Source: JAFLCL01 sp039809495
GTDB lineage: Bacteria > Myxococcota_A > Polyangia > Polyangiales > Sandaracinaceae
Length of the DNA stretch: 64,000 nucleotides
Assembly: GCA_039809495.1 (NCBI GenBank)
Contig: JBDHVC010000015.1
Coordinates: 1 to 64,000 of the forward strand
Direction of reading: 5' to 3'
Numbering within the stretch: the first letter of the stretch is position 1; each line of letters opens with the position of its first letter. The translations under genes were made by a program, and so were the position numbers. The notes below the pieces were generated by a model. That model saw nothing but the letters and a program-made list of their open reading frames with translations, was not told the origin of the DNA and ran no database searches. Positions 1 to 19,660 of the stretch are shown piece after piece.

Positions 1-76
<76 letters not shown>

Positions 77-80
77 TGGT

Positions 81-239
81 ATGAGCGGCGCGGGTGATCG
101 GGTGCCGGTCACCCTCGTCTGCTCGGTGTGTGGGGCTCGGAATTACAAGAAGACCAAGGTCGCTTCCGCAGCCCCGCTCACCCTCCGCAAGTTCTGTGCG
201 ACCTGCGGGAGGCACACCGAGCACGTCGAGTCGCGTTGA
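81..239 (+). CDS. rpmG: 50S ribosomal protein bL33
   Basis: A 52-residue basic protein that starts four bases after the tuf stop. It carries two CxxC pairs (C14/C17 in CSVC and C39/C42 in CATC), the zinc-ribbon form of large-subunit protein bL33. The core ARNYKKTK and the LRKFCATC segment are typical of the family, and the length is normal. The other ATG, at 76, hits a stop after two codons, so 81 is the only sensible start. It probably shares a transcript with tuf and the following tRNA. Keeping all four cysteines points to the zinc-binding rather than the zinc-independent version, which matters for growth under zinc limitation. Confidence 0.92.
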   Translation: MSGAGDRVPVTLVCSVCGARNYKKTKVASAAPLTLRKFCATCGRHTEHVESR

Positions 240-288
240 GAGGAATCGATCCCGCCGTCGTGCGTTTCGGGACGCGGTGGGATCTCGA

Positions 289-361
289 AGGCCAGTAGCT
301 CCAACGGTAGAGCAGCGGATTCCAAATCCGCGGGTTGTGGGTTCGAATCCCTCCTGGCCTG
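289..361 (+). tRNA. trnW: tRNA-Trp (anticodon CCA)
   Basis: A full cloverleaf can be drawn. The acceptor stem AGGCCAG (289-295) pairs perfectly with CTGGCCT (354-360), with discriminator G361. The anticodon stem GCGGA/TCCGC encloses a 7-base loop with anticodon CCA at 322-324, and the T-loop is TTCGAAT. The CCA tail is not encoded and must be added by nucleotidyltransferase. A tryptophan tRNA directly upstream of secE-nusG is a widespread bacterial arrangement, so it is probably processed from the same transcript. Confidence 0.96.
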
Positions 362-379
362 GCCCCGTGAGCCGAGAGA

Positions 380-421
380 CCCCAAGACAGTGACCTCAAG
401 ACAGTGAGCCCAAGACAGTGA
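380..421 (+). repeat. three tandem 14-base repeats between tRNA-Trp and secE
   Basis: Three consecutive 14-base units share the core CAAGACAGTGA at 383-393, 397-407 and 411-421 and differ only in the first three bases. They fill most of the gap between the tRNA 3' end and the secE start codon, and the last copy ends eight bases before that ATG. No clear Shine-Dalgarno sequence is present apart from the GTGAG inside the repeats. A role in tRNA processing or secE translation is possible but is only inferred from position. Confidence 0.8.
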
Positions 422-428
422 GCTTCGC

Positions 429-980
429 ATGGCGATGACCTCGGAAAAGGACGCGGACGAGACCGACCGGGACGCGGAGAGCGGCTCGGGCGAGCCCCGT
501 GAGGCGCCGACCTCGATCCTCGGACGCGCGGCCGAGGAGGCGCCCGCCGCGCGCGACAGCGACGACGCGTCGGTGGACGACGTCGGCCTCGGCGACGACA
601 TGGCGGCCATGTCCGGGATGCTCGGCCCCGAGCGCTGGGTCCAGTTCGGGTTCATCGCGCTGGGCTTTGCGATCTTCTTCTTCGTCGACAAGATCGCGCA
701 CATGATCTGGAGCCGCTTCGCGCAGCCGAACCCCTTCGGCACCGCGCTCATCGGCTTCGTCGTGGGCCTCGTCGGGGCCTTCTACGGCTATCGCCATCCG
801 AAGGCGCGCAAGGTCGCCGACGAGGTCGTCGAGGAGCTCTCCCAGGTCACCTGGCCGAGCCGACAGGAGACCTACACGTCGACGATCGTCGTCGTCGTCA
901 CCTCGGTCGTCGCCGCGCTGTACACCGGCGCTTTCGACGCGCTCTGGTCGGCGCTGACGGACCTCGTCTACCACATCTGA
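429..980 (+). CDS. secE: preprotein translocase subunit SecE, three-helix form with acidic N-terminus
   Basis: SecE clamps the SecY channel in the inner membrane. The family core is at the C-terminus: an amphipathic segment with EELSQVTWPSRQET (about residues 138-151) followed by the essential membrane helix. Two further membrane helices (about 75-97 and 105-122) make it three-helix, as in E. coli, rather than the one-helix form of most bacteria. The first 55-60 residues are very acidic and low in complexity, which raises the length to 183 against about 127 in E. coli. A second in-frame ATG lies two codons downstream. It is followed after 42 bases by nusG, the standard secE-nusG pair. Gene identity is secure; the acidic extension is unexplained. 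Confidence 0.93.
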   Translation: MAMTSEKDADETDRDAESGSGEPREAPTSILGRAAEEAPAARDSDDASVDDVGLGDDMAAMSGMLGPERWVQFGFIALGFAIFFFVDKIAHMIWSRFAQPNPFGTALIGFVVGLVGAFYGYRHPKARKVADEVVEELSQVTWPSRQETYTSTIVVVVTSVVAALYTGAFDALWSALTDLVYHI

Positions 981-1022
981 TCGATTCGGCCCCATCCGCG
1001 GCCGCGCTGCTCGAGGATCCCC

Positions 1023-1559
1023 ATGGCGAAGAAATGGTACGTGGTCCAGGCCTACTCGGGCTACGAGAACAAGGTCAAGCTCTCGCTCGAAGAGCGGATC
1101 AAGCAGAACGGCATGGAGGATCTCTTCGGCGAGATCCTCATCCCGAAGGAGCAGGTCCAGGAGCAGAAGGCCGGAGGCGGGAGGCGCGTCACGACGCGCA
1201 ACTTCTACCCCGGCTACATCTTCGTGAACATGGAGCTCAACGAGCGCTCTTGGTATCTGGTCAAGGACACCCCGAAGGTGAGCGGGTTCGTCGGTGGCCG
1301 CCACCCCGCGCCGGTGCCCGAGAGCGAGATCGTCCAGGTCGCGCAGCAGGTCGCCGACGGGGCGGCGAAGCCGAAGCCGCGCGTCGTCTTCGACGCGGGG
1401 GACCACGTGCGCGTGACCGACGGCGCGTTCGCGAATTTCACCGGGACGATCCAAGAGGTGAACGCCGCCAAGCAGCGCGTCACCGTCCTCGTGTCGATCT
1501 TCGGTCGCGCCACGCCGGTCGAGCTCGAGTACTCCCAGGTCGAGAAGACAGCCCCGTAA
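1023..1559 (+). CDS. nusG: transcription termination/antitermination protein NusG
   Basis: A 178-residue protein of the usual size. The N-terminal NGN domain begins KKWYVVQAYSGYENKV, and the C-terminal KOW domain contains GDHVRVTDGAFANFTG (about 124-139). NusG binds the RNA polymerase clamp, suppresses pausing, and links polymerase to Rho or to ribosomal protein S10. Its position after secE is canonical. A hairpin with a T6 tract 25 bases after the stop suggests that the secE-nusG transcript mostly ends here, separate from the ribosomal-protein and polymerase genes. Confidence 0.97.
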   Translation: MAKKWYVVQAYSGYENKVKLSLEERIKQNGMEDLFGEILIPKEQVQEQKAGGGRRVTTRNFYPGYIFVNMELNERSWYLVKDTPKVSGFVGGRHPAPVPESEIVQVAQQVADGAAKPKPRVVFDAGDHVRVTDGAFANFTGTIQEVNAAKQRVTVLVSIFGRATPVELEYSQVEKTAP

Positions 1560-1584
1560 GTCCAGCGATTTCGTCGGTTTGGGG

Positions 1585-1613
1585 GCGCTGCGCGGCGAGG
1601 CGGCGCGTTTTTT
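1585..1613 (+). terminator. intrinsic terminator between nusG and rplK
   Basis: GCGCTGC (1585-1591) pairs with GCGGCGC (1600-1606), seven pairs with one G-T wobble and an 8-base loop, followed by G and then TTTTTT at 1608-1613. This is the only textbook hairpin-plus-T-tract terminator I see in the window. It is enclosed by a possible outer stem, TTGGGG (1579-1584) with CCCCAA (1615-1620). It lies 162 bases before the rplK start codon. Confidence 0.7.
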
Positions 1614-1775
1614 GCCCCAACACGCTGGCGCGTCGTCGAGCTTCGTGTCATAAGGCGCGCCCCGTTCTCCACCCCGACCAAGAGCCGTGTCGATCCAGGT
1701 TTGCGTACGAGGGATCACGCCCTCGACGAGCCCTCGCCTCGAGCGTGATGGGCAGACGAAAACGAGAAGAGCGTC

Positions 1776-2216
1776 ATGAAGAAGGTCACTGGTCAGATCA
1801 AGCTCCAGCTCCCCGCAGGCAAGGCCAATCCTTCCCCGCCGGTCGGCCCCGCGCTCGGTCAGCACGGCGTGAACATCATGGGCTTCTGCAAGGAGTTCAA
1901 CGCTCGCACGGAGAAGCAGGCTGGCCTGATCATCCCCGTCGTCATCACGGTCTTCTCCGATCGTTCGTTCACGTTCATCACGAAGACCCCGCCCAACTCG
2001 GTGCTCATCAAGCGTGAGCTGGGGATCAAGATCGGCAAGAAGCCGGGCAGCGGATCGCCGCGTCCGAACAAGGACAAGATCGGGAAGATCAGCCGCGCCC
2101 AGCTCCTCAAGATCGCCGAGGAGAAGATCGCCGACACGAACGCCGCGAGCCTCGAGGCCTGCGCGCGGACGCTGGCGGGCACGTGTGCGTCGATGGGCGT
2201 CGAGGTCATCGACTGA
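1776..2216 (+). CDS. rplK: 50S ribosomal protein uL11
   Basis: A 146-residue L11. It shows the N-terminal KLQLPAGKANPSPPVGPALGQ region with the conserved proline cluster, then NIMGFCKEFNART, and a C-terminal rRNA-binding domain ending ARTLAGTCASMGVEV. L11 forms the GTPase-associated centre and is the site where stalled ribosomes activate RelA-type stringent-response enzymes. The start ATG follows GAGAAGAG, a usable ribosome binding site. The 216-base gap from nusG holds a terminator, so a promoter for rplKAJL-rpoBC probably lies at about 1620-1760, though I cannot place it. Confidence 0.96.
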   Translation: MKKVTGQIKLQLPAGKANPSPPVGPALGQHGVNIMGFCKEFNARTEKQAGLIIPVVITVFSDRSFTFITKTPPNSVLIKRELGIKIGKKPGSGSPRPNKDKIGKISRAQLLKIAEEKIADTNAASLEACARTLAGTCASMGVEVID

Positions 2217-2335
2217 GCCGAGGTCCTGCTGCTCGAGGCTCCTCGGAGCGATCGGGCAGCAGCCGTGAACCACCGTCCGACCCGTTCGGCGGTGGGAGGC
2301 GTATCGCCGATGGTGGCGGCGCCGAAGGAGGAGAG

Positions 2336-3040
2336 ATGCAGACAGGCAGGAAGCGCAAGGAGGCGATCGCAGCGGTCGATCGCATGAAGCGCTACCCCGT
2401 CGCCGACGCCTGCGCCCTCGTGAAGAAGGCGACCTTCGCCAAATTCGACGAGAGCGTGGACGTCGCCGTGCGCCTGGGCGTCAACCCGAAGCACGCCGAC
2501 CAGATGGTCCGCGGCGCGACGGTGTTGCCCCACGGCCTCGGCAAGACGGTGCGCGTCGTGGTCTTCGCCAAGGGCGAGAAGGCCACGGAGGCGCAGGGTG
2601 CCGGAGCCGACTTCGTCGGCGCCGAGGACCTGGTGGCCAAGGTACAGGAGGGGTGGCTCGACTTCGAGACGGTCATCGCGACGCCGGACATGATGGGGCA
2701 GGTCGGCAAGCTCGGCCGCGTCCTCGGTCCGCGTGGCCTCATGCCCAACCCGAAGACGGGCACTGTGACGTTCGACGTGGCGAAGGCCGTGTCCGACGCG
2801 AAGGGCGGCAAGGTCGAATTCCGCGTCGAGAAGGCCGGGATCGTCCACGCGCCGGTCGGCAAGCGGTCCTTCCCGGCGGAGCAGCTCGAGGGCAATCTCC
2901 GGGCGCTCCTCGCCGCGCTCATCAAGGCGAAGCCGTCGAGCGCGAAGGGCACCTATCTCCGGAGCATCACGCTCAGCACCACGATGGGCGCGGGCGTGCG
3001 CATCGATCCGACGAGCTTCGACTCGGCTGGGGAGGCGTGA
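2336..3040 (+). CDS. rplA: 50S ribosomal protein uL1
   Basis: A 234-residue L1 with the hallmark GKLGRVLGPRGLMPNPKTGT segment around residues 125-144. I chose ATG 2336 because GGAGGAG lies just upstream and the family normally begins with a short MxxGKRKK-like stretch (here MQTGRKRKEA). The frame stays open further upstream to 2183, but that part is unlike L1. L1 shapes the L1 stalk of the ribosome and in many bacteria represses its own operon by binding mRNA. It follows rplK after 119 bases and precedes rplJ by two bases. Confidence 0.95.
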   Translation: MQTGRKRKEAIAAVDRMKRYPVADACALVKKATFAKFDESVDVAVRLGVNPKHADQMVRGATVLPHGLGKTVRVVVFAKGEKATEAQGAGADFVGAEDLVAKVQEGWLDFETVIATPDMMGQVGKLGRVLGPRGLMPNPKTGTVTFDVAKAVSDAKGGKVEFRVEKAGIVHAPVGKRSFPAEQLEGNLRALLAALIKAKPSSAKGTYLRSITLSTTMGAGVRIDPTSFDSAGEA

Positions 3041-3042
3041 GC

Positions 3043-3615
3043 ATGAGCCACACGCATATCAGCGCGAATCGCCGCGCGAAGATGGAGATCGTCGACGGCC
3101 TCAAGGTGACGTTCGACAAGGCCATGAGCTACGTGATGCTCGGCTTCAAGGGCCTGACGGTCTTCCAGGTCACGGAGCTCCGCTCGGCGTTCCGGAAGGC
3201 CGGGGTCGAGTACCGGGTCATCAAGAACAGCCTGATCCACCAGGCGATGAAGGACTCGGGGCTGGCGGACGATCCGTCGGTCGGCACGGCGCTCGTCGGC
3301 GAGACGGGGGTCGCGTTCTCCTTCGAGGATCCGAGCATCGCCGCGAAGGTGGTGCGCGACTTCCGCAAGAAGGACGAGAAGAACGAGAAGCTCCAGGTCA
3401 AGCTCGCCGTCGTCGACGCGAGCGTCATCCCTGGGGATCGGGTCGAGTCGGATCTCGCCTCGATGCCAGGCAAGGACGAGCTGCGAGCGATGCTCCTCGC
3501 GACCTTGCAGGCGCCTGCGCAGAACCTGGTCGCGCAGCTCCAGGCCCCCGCGCAGAACCTCGTGTACGTCCTCGAGGCTCGGCGCAAGCAGCTCGGCGGC
3601 GAGGACGCCGCCTGA
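3043..3615 (+). CDS. rplJ: 50S ribosomal protein uL10
   Basis: A 190-residue L10, starting at ATG 3043 two bases after the rplA stop (GTGAGCATGAGC). The N-terminal rRNA-binding globular domain shows the family pattern LRSAFRKAGVEYRVIKNSL. The C-terminal helix carries a duplicated LQAPAQNLV segment (about residues 153-172), part of the arm that docks L7/L12 dimers. L10 is the base of the stalk that recruits translation factors. The frame is open far upstream inside rplA, but that is shadow coding. Tight spacing to rplA implies coupled translation. Confidence 0.94.
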   Translation: MSHTHISANRRAKMEIVDGLKVTFDKAMSYVMLGFKGLTVFQVTELRSAFRKAGVEYRVIKNSLIHQAMKDSGLADDPSVGTALVGETGVAFSFEDPSIAAKVVRDFRKKDEKNEKLQVKLAVVDASVIPGDRVESDLASMPGKDELRAMLLATLQAPAQNLVAQLQAPAQNLVYVLEARRKQLGGEDAA

Positions 3616-3693
3616 GCGCTCGACGAAGGCACTTTTTCACAACCAACCAGACAACATTTGAGCGATTCGTTCGGATCGGAAGAGGGTAAGCAA

Positions 3694-4080
3694 ATGGCGA
3701 GCATGAATCAGGAGAAGATGGTCGAGGAGCTCTCGTCGTGGACCGTCATGGAGGTCGCGGGGCTCATCAAGGCGCTCGAGGAGAAGTGGGGCGTGAAGGC
3801 GGCCCCGGCGGCGGTCGCGGTGGCGGCTCCGGCGGGCGACGCGGGCGGCGCGGCCGCGGCGGCCGAGCAGACCGAGTTCACGGTCGAGCTCAGCTCGGCG
3901 GGCGACAAGAAGGTCAACGTGATCAAGGTGGTTCGCGAGGTCACGGGCCTCGGCATCGTCGACGCGAAGGCGCTCGTCGATGGCGCGCCCAAGGTCGTCA
4001 AGGACGGCGTCTCGAAGGCCGACGCCGAGGACATCAAGAAGAAGCTCGAGGAGGCTGGCGCGAAGGTCACGATCAAGTGA
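3694..4080 (+). CDS. rplL: 50S ribosomal protein bL12 (L7/L12)
   Basis: A 128-residue L7/L12. It has an N-terminal dimerisation domain (EKMVEELSSWTVMEVAGLIK), an Ala/Gly-rich hinge at about residues 40-60, and a C-terminal factor-binding domain with KVNVIKVVREVTGLGIVDAK. ATG 3694 is chosen because GAGGG stands seven bases upstream; a TTG at 3658 would add twelve non-conserved residues, and an ATG at 3703 is possible. Several dimers bind the L10 helix and recruit EF-Tu and EF-G. The 181-base gap to rpoB contains a strong hairpin that may set the ratio of L12 to polymerase. Confidence 0.95.
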   Translation: MASMNQEKMVEELSSWTVMEVAGLIKALEEKWGVKAAPAAVAVAAPAGDAGGAAAAAEQTEFTVELSSAGDKKVNVIKVVREVTGLGIVDAKALVDGAPKVVKDGVSKADAEDIKKKLEEAGAKVTIK

Positions 4081-4121
4081 TCCGAGCTCTTCCGTTCTTC
4101 TGAGCGAATTCGGATTGCGGT

Positions 4122-4143
4122 GAGGGGGCCGGGAGGCCCTCTC
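4122..4143 (+). terminator. hairpin between rplL and rpoB, possible attenuator
   Basis: GAGGGGGCC (4122-4130) pairs with GGCCCTCTC (4135-4143), nine pairs including one G-T wobble, around a GGGA loop. A short T run (4158-4161) follows about 14 bases later, too far for a strong intrinsic terminator. In E. coli an attenuator in this same gap lets most transcripts stop after rplL. A similar role here is inferred from position and structure. Confidence 0.55.
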
Positions 4144-4261
4144 GCCGCGGTCCGTCGTTTTCCTCGACTGACACCTTCGCTTCTTTCTCCTTCGCTTCGC
4201 TTCAGGCCCCCAACCAGATCTCGCGCATGATGCCAGCGGCGCGAGAGAGAGGTACTTCACG

Positions 4262-8464
<4,203 letters not shown>

Positions 8465-8471
8465 GCAAGCC

Positions 8472-12641
<4,170 letters not shown>

Positions 12642-12644
<3 letters not shown>

Positions 12645-12770
12645 CGGCGCGCCTCGCTCGACCTGATCCGCCCCGCCGAGGGCGCGCTGGCTCGGCGTGA
12701 GGGAGAGGCCCTGGGCGGCCTCTCCGACGACGACGGAACGGCACGAATTCGGGCGACGGTTTCGTGCCGT
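12642..12770 (+). repeat. structured post-stop element, copy A
   Basis: Starting at the rpoC stop codon, about 85 bases align with copy B at 20858-20945 with roughly 80% identity by eye, including the block GCGCGCCTCGCTCGAC and later GCTGGCTCGGCG. Within this block GCGCGCCTCG can fold onto CGAGGGCGCGC with one bulged base. A second hairpin follows: ACGGCACGAA (12738-12747) with TTCGTGCCGT (12761-12770). Copy B has a hairpin in the same place whose sequence differs at paired positions on both arms. The structure therefore seems to be what is conserved. Whether it acts as terminator, RNA element or DNA palindrome is unknown. Confidence 0.7.
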
Positions 12771-12814
12771 GAGGCGGGCGTCGTGGCCAGGGAGCGGGGA
12801 CGACGGCGACGATG

Positions 12815-12849
12815 CGCGGAGCGGAGGTGCGAGCCACCACCGCTCCGCG
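12815..12849 (+). terminator. strong hairpin in the rpoC 3' region
   Basis: CGCGGAGCGG (12815-12824) pairs perfectly with CCGCTCCGCG (12840-12849). Inside it GGTG pairs with CACC after an A-A mismatch, leaving a CGAGC loop. This is the third hairpin in the 327-base non-coding stretch 12645-12971; a further pairing, CGTCGT with ACGACG at about 12779-12805, is also possible. No T tract follows. I see no plausible gene in this stretch. A -10-like TAGGCT at 12930-12935 probably serves the transporter gene downstream. Confidence 0.6.
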
Positions 12850-12971
12850 TTCGCGTTCGGGGCCCGCGGACGGGTGAGGGGCGGCGCGCGCTGGTGGCGA
12901 GGGGCGATGCGCTCTCTCGCGGTGGCTGATAGGCTGCCGGCCCCGCCTCGACGGGGCAACGCGGAGAGAAC

Positions 12972-14399
12972 GTGAGCACAGACGCCAAGGCGCTACCGAG
13001 CCTCGACCACCTCCCAGAGAAGGCGAGGCGAACCGTGATGGGCCAGCCCGTCGGCCTCTTCATCCTCTTCTTCACGGAGATGTGGGAGCGGATGAGCTAC
13101 TACGGGATGCGCGCGCTGCTCGTCCTCTACATGACGAACTACCTCTTCATCGACGAGGAGAAGTCGCAGGCGACGCTGGGGTTCTCGCTCATCCACGACG
13201 CGATCGTGGGCGTGTTCGGCGAGCAGAACGTGCAGCAGCTCGCGTCCCAGGTCTACGGTCTCTACACGGGGCTCGTCTACCTCACGCCGTTCTTCGGAGG
13301 GATCCTCGCCGATCGCGTCCTCGGGCAGCGCAAGAGCGTCTACATCGGGGGCATCCTGATGATGATCGGCCACTTCCTCATGGCCATCGAGAGCCTCTTC
13401 TTCCTCGCGCTCTTCTTCCTCATCCTCGGCAACGGCTGCTTCAAGCCCAACATCTCGACGCAGGTCGGGCGGCTCTACGCGGAGGGCGATCACCGTCGCG
13501 ACGGGGCCTTCACGATCTTCTACATGGGGATCAACCTGGGCGCGTTCTTCGCGCCGCTCATCTGCGGCACGCTCGGGCAGACCGTGGGGTGGCACTGGGG
13601 CTTCGGCGCCGCGGGCGTCGGGATGGCGCTCGGCGTGGTGGTCTACCACCTCGGCCAGGGCTACCTCGCGCCGGACACGCTCGAGGAGGGCGGGGCTCAC
13701 GCGGAGCAGGAGGAGACGCCGCTCCGGAGAGAGGAGAAATTCGGCATCCTCGCGCTCGTGATCCTCTGCGCGCTCAACGTCGTCTTCTGGGGCGTCTACG
13801 AGCAGCAGGGCAACACGATGCAGGTCTGGGCGGACACGCGCACGGACTGGCACGTCTTCGGGTGGGAGATCCCCTCGACCTGGTACCAGTCCGTCAACCC
13901 GTTCGTCATCTTCACGTTCGCGCCCCTCTTGAACGTGTTCTGGGCGTGGCAGTCGAAGCGCGCGTGGGAGCCCTCGAGCGTGGTGAAGATGGCCATGGGG
14001 TGCATCATCCTCGGGCTCGGCTATGGGATCATGATCGTCGCCGCGCTCGTCGTGCCCGAGGAGGTGAAGGGTCCGCTCACGTGGCTGGTCGGGGCGACCT
14101 TCGTCTTCACGATCGGCGAGCTCTATCTCTCGCCGATCGGCCTCTCGCTCGTGACCAAGGTCGCGCCCAAGCGCTACGTCTCGATGATGATGGGGATGTG
14201 GTTCCTCTCGAGCTTCCTCGGGAACTACATGAGCGGCTTCCTCGGCACCTTCTACTCCGTCCTGCCGGGCAACCAGTTCTTCGCGATGCTCGCCGCGCTC
14301 GCCATCGCGACCGGCGTCGTGATGTGGCTCTTCAACCGACCGATCCAGCGCTGGCTCCACGCCAGCCAGGAGGCGGTCTCGAAGGGCGCGGCCGCGTAG
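12972..14399 (+). CDS. POT-family proton-dependent oligopeptide transporter
   Basis: A 475-residue inner-membrane protein of the PTR2/POT family (major facilitator superfamily), which imports di- and tripeptides with protons. It shows the N-terminal ExxER motif (EMWERMSYYG, about residues 36-45), a MFS-type loop GGILADRVLGQRKSVYIGG, and the PTR2 signature FYMGINLGAFFAPLICG. About twelve to fourteen hydrophobic segments are visible. The GTG start is preceded by GGAGAG. It stands alone after the rpoC hairpin region, so it is probably a single transcription unit. Substrate range cannot be read from the sequence. Confidence 0.9.
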   Translation: MSTDAKALPSLDHLPEKARRTVMGQPVGLFILFFTEMWERMSYYGMRALLVLYMTNYLFIDEEKSQATLGFSLIHDAIVGVFGEQNVQQLASQVYGLYTGLVYLTPFFGGILADRVLGQRKSVYIGGILMMIGHFLMAIESLFFLALFFLILGNGCFKPNISTQVGRLYAEGDHRRDGAFTIFYMGINLGAFFAPLICGTLGQTVGWHWGFGAAGVGMALGVVVYHLGQGYLAPDTLEEGGAHAEQEETPLRREEKFGILALVILCALNVVFWGVYEQQGNTMQVWADTRTDWHVFGWEIPSTWYQSVNPFVIFTFAPLLNVFWAWQSKRAWEPSSVVKMAMGCIILGLGYGIMIVAALVVPEEVKGPLTWLVGATFVFTIGELYLSPIGLSLVTKVAPKRYVSMMMGMWFLSSFLGNYMSGFLGTFYSVLPGNQFFAMLAALAIATGVVMWLFNRPIQRWLHASQEAVSKGAAA

Positions 14400-14428
14400 A
14401 GCGACGAGGCGCGCGCGCCGGGATCCCG

Positions 14429-14434
14429 TAGACT
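14429..14434 (+). promoter_or_regulatory. -10-like box for the 14458 gene
   Basis: TAGACT stands 23 bases before the ATG at 14458, so a transcript would have a leader of about 17 bases. No clear -35 is visible. Confidence 0.35.
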
Positions 14435-14457
14435 CGGGGGCGTGCAGGCGCGCCGAG

Positions 14458-15891
14458 ATGCCCGAGCTTCGTCCTAGCGCGCGCTTCGAGCGATGGTTCG
14501 CGGTCGGCGCCGGCGTGGTGAGCGTGCTCGCCGTGATCGGCATGCTGGCGGTCGAGCAGCTCCAGGTCCGCTACGAGATCGAGCTCTGGGCGCCTGCGCG
14601 GGTCGAGGGCGGGCTCGTGCCGCTGCGCGCCCGGGTGATGACCGACCTCGACGACGACGAGGGCCCGACGCTCGTCGTCGAGGGCCTGCGCGTCGCGGCG
14701 TCGAGGCGGGGCGAGCGCGTGGGGGAGGGCGCGCTCCTCGAGCGAGCGGCCCTCGGGACGCTCGAGGGAGAGGTGCCCGTCGGGGGCGCCGACGACGGCC
14801 TCGCCGCGTGGCTCGCCGGATCGCGCGGTGAGCACCTCGCGGGCCTCGTGCGGCCGCTCCAGGTGACGCGGCTCGGTGTCGAGCGGCCGCGCTGGACGCG
14901 ACGCACGGCGTTCGCCCTCGAGCAGCTCGCCGTGGCGGGGCTCGGGCGGCTCGCGGCGCTGGTGCCGCGCTTCGGGGTCCGGGTGGAGGGGGGCGTCTGT
15001 GTGCCGGAGGAGCCCTGTCGCCTCGTCTTTCTCCGCGGCGAGAGCCGCGTGAGCCCGCGCCTCTTCGAGTGCGTCGGGGTGGACGTCGGCGCGGAGCGCG
15101 AGGAGGGCGCGTTCGCCACGCTCGACGTCGTCACGCACGGCGCCGAGGCGCGGTGTCGCTTCGCGCTCGATCCCATCGCCGAGGAGACCGAGCTCCAGCT
15201 CCCCGTGGGGCTCGCGACGCCTCGGATCGAGCTCGGGCGGGGCTCGAGCGGCCTCGTCGTGCGGGGCGAGCCGAGCGTCGGCCGAGACGCGGCGCTGATC
15301 GACGTCTACGCCGACGGCCGCTGGGTCATGGCGCGAACGCTCCGGCGGGGCGCGGCGCTCGAGCTCCCTCGCGAGCGGCTCGGCGCGGGCGTCGTCGTGG
15401 TGCAGGCGCGCGCCGACGTGGACTCGGCCGAGCACGCCTACCAGCGCGCGGTCGCGGTCGGAGGCGACGCCGACGCCGCCCTCGACGGCCTGCTCGGCGA
15501 GGGCTGGCGTGGCGTCGCGGGGTCCCTCGCCGAGGATCGCCGGTGGGCGCTCCTCGCGCTCGAGGACGAGCTCGTCGACGTGGCCGAGGTGCGCCGAAGC
15601 CGCGCGGGTGACGAGGCGCGGCTCCGAGCCGTCCGCGAGCGCGTGCGCGGGGCGTGCGCCGCGTTGGTGGCGCTCGCGCTGGTCATCCTGCTCGTCGTCG
15701 TCGCGCGGCGTGGGCTCGCGGCGACGCGCGAGGCGCGTGAGCTGATGGTCGCGGCCGGTCGCGGCGACGCGGACGATCGCTTCGCGAGATGGCATTCGCT
15801 GCTCACGGTCCTCGCGTTCCTCGCGGCGATCGGCCTCGCCGTGCTCTTCGCCCTCGGCTTCCTCGCGGCTCGCCCGTTCTTCATGGGCTGA
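14458..15891 (+). CDS. unrecognised membrane protein, large periplasmic domain
   Basis: I do not recognise this 477-residue protein. Hydrophobic segments lie at about residues 15-35, 399-418 and 448-474, framing a 350-residue hydrophilic domain rich in Val, Glu and Arg that probably faces the periplasm. Two close cysteines (CVPEEPC) and a later CVGVD may form disulfides. A helical, charged stretch of about 60 residues comes just before the second membrane segment. There is no catalytic motif I can name. It stands between the peptide transporter and secA and is closed by a very stable hairpin, so it is likely monocistronic. Confidence 0.75.
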   Translation: MPELRPSARFERWFAVGAGVVSVLAVIGMLAVEQLQVRYEIELWAPARVEGGLVPLRARVMTDLDDDEGPTLVVEGLRVAASRRGERVGEGALLERAALGTLEGEVPVGGADDGLAAWLAGSRGEHLAGLVRPLQVTRLGVERPRWTRRTAFALEQLAVAGLGRLAALVPRFGVRVEGGVCVPEEPCRLVFLRGESRVSPRLFECVGVDVGAEREEGAFATLDVVTHGAEARCRFALDPIAEETELQLPVGLATPRIELGRGSSGLVVRGEPSVGRDAALIDVYADGRWVMARTLRRGAALELPRERLGAGVVVVQARADVDSAEHAYQRAVAVGGDADAALDGLLGEGWRGVAGSLAEDRRWALLALEDELVDVAEVRRSRAGDEARLRAVRERVRGACAALVALALVILLVVVARRGLAATREARELMVAAGRGDADDRFARWHSLLTVLAFLAAIGLAVLFALGFLAARPFFMG

Positions 15892-15899
15892 GGGCGCGA

Positions 15900-15923
15900 G
15901 CGCTCGAGGGTGCCCTCGAGCGC
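15900..15923 (+). terminator. perfect hairpin between the 14458 gene and secA
   Basis: GCGCTCGAGGG (15900-15910) and CCCTCGAGCGC (15913-15923) are perfect complements, giving a stem of about ten pairs with a 4-base loop. It begins nine bases after the stop of the preceding gene. No T tract follows. A terminator role is likely from position. Confidence 0.6.
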
Positions 15924-16038
15924 GGAAGAAGCGGCGGTCGCCGCGCGTTGCGCTGGTTCGGGCCGCGCCCTACGCTGCTCGCCCTTCGGGCCCGCGCCCG
16001 ACGCTCGCGAGCGCCACGCCGCCCCCCGAGACAACGCG

Positions 16039-19456
<3,418 letters not shown>

Positions 19457-19467
<11 letters not shown>

Positions 19468-19556
19468 GCTACCCGACGGCGAGCCGCGTGAACCGACGGC
19501 GAGCCGAGCGGGGCGCCGATCCGAGCGGCGAGCTGAGCCGATCCGAGCGGCGAGCC
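19457..19556 (+). repeat. degenerate repeats running out of the secA 3' end
   Basis: CGGCGAGC followed by C or T occurs at 19457, 19477, 19497, 19526 and 19548, mostly 20-22 bases apart, with related flanks (CGAC, GATCCGAG). The first copy overlaps the last secA codons. The rest of the gap to 19660 holds nothing else I can name. Confidence 0.6.
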
Positions 19557-19660
19557 GAGCCAAGCCGCGGCGCTCACCGAGGGTTCAGTGGTGGAGCGAG
19601 CGCAGGTGCCGACGTCCCCCTCCCACGCGCTCCGAATCGAACGACGATGCGACCTCCGAG

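Noticed and set aside
2183..2335. N-terminal extension of L1
   Set aside because: The upstream part is Gly/Arg-rich and unlike any L1, and a good ribosome binding site sits just before ATG 2336.
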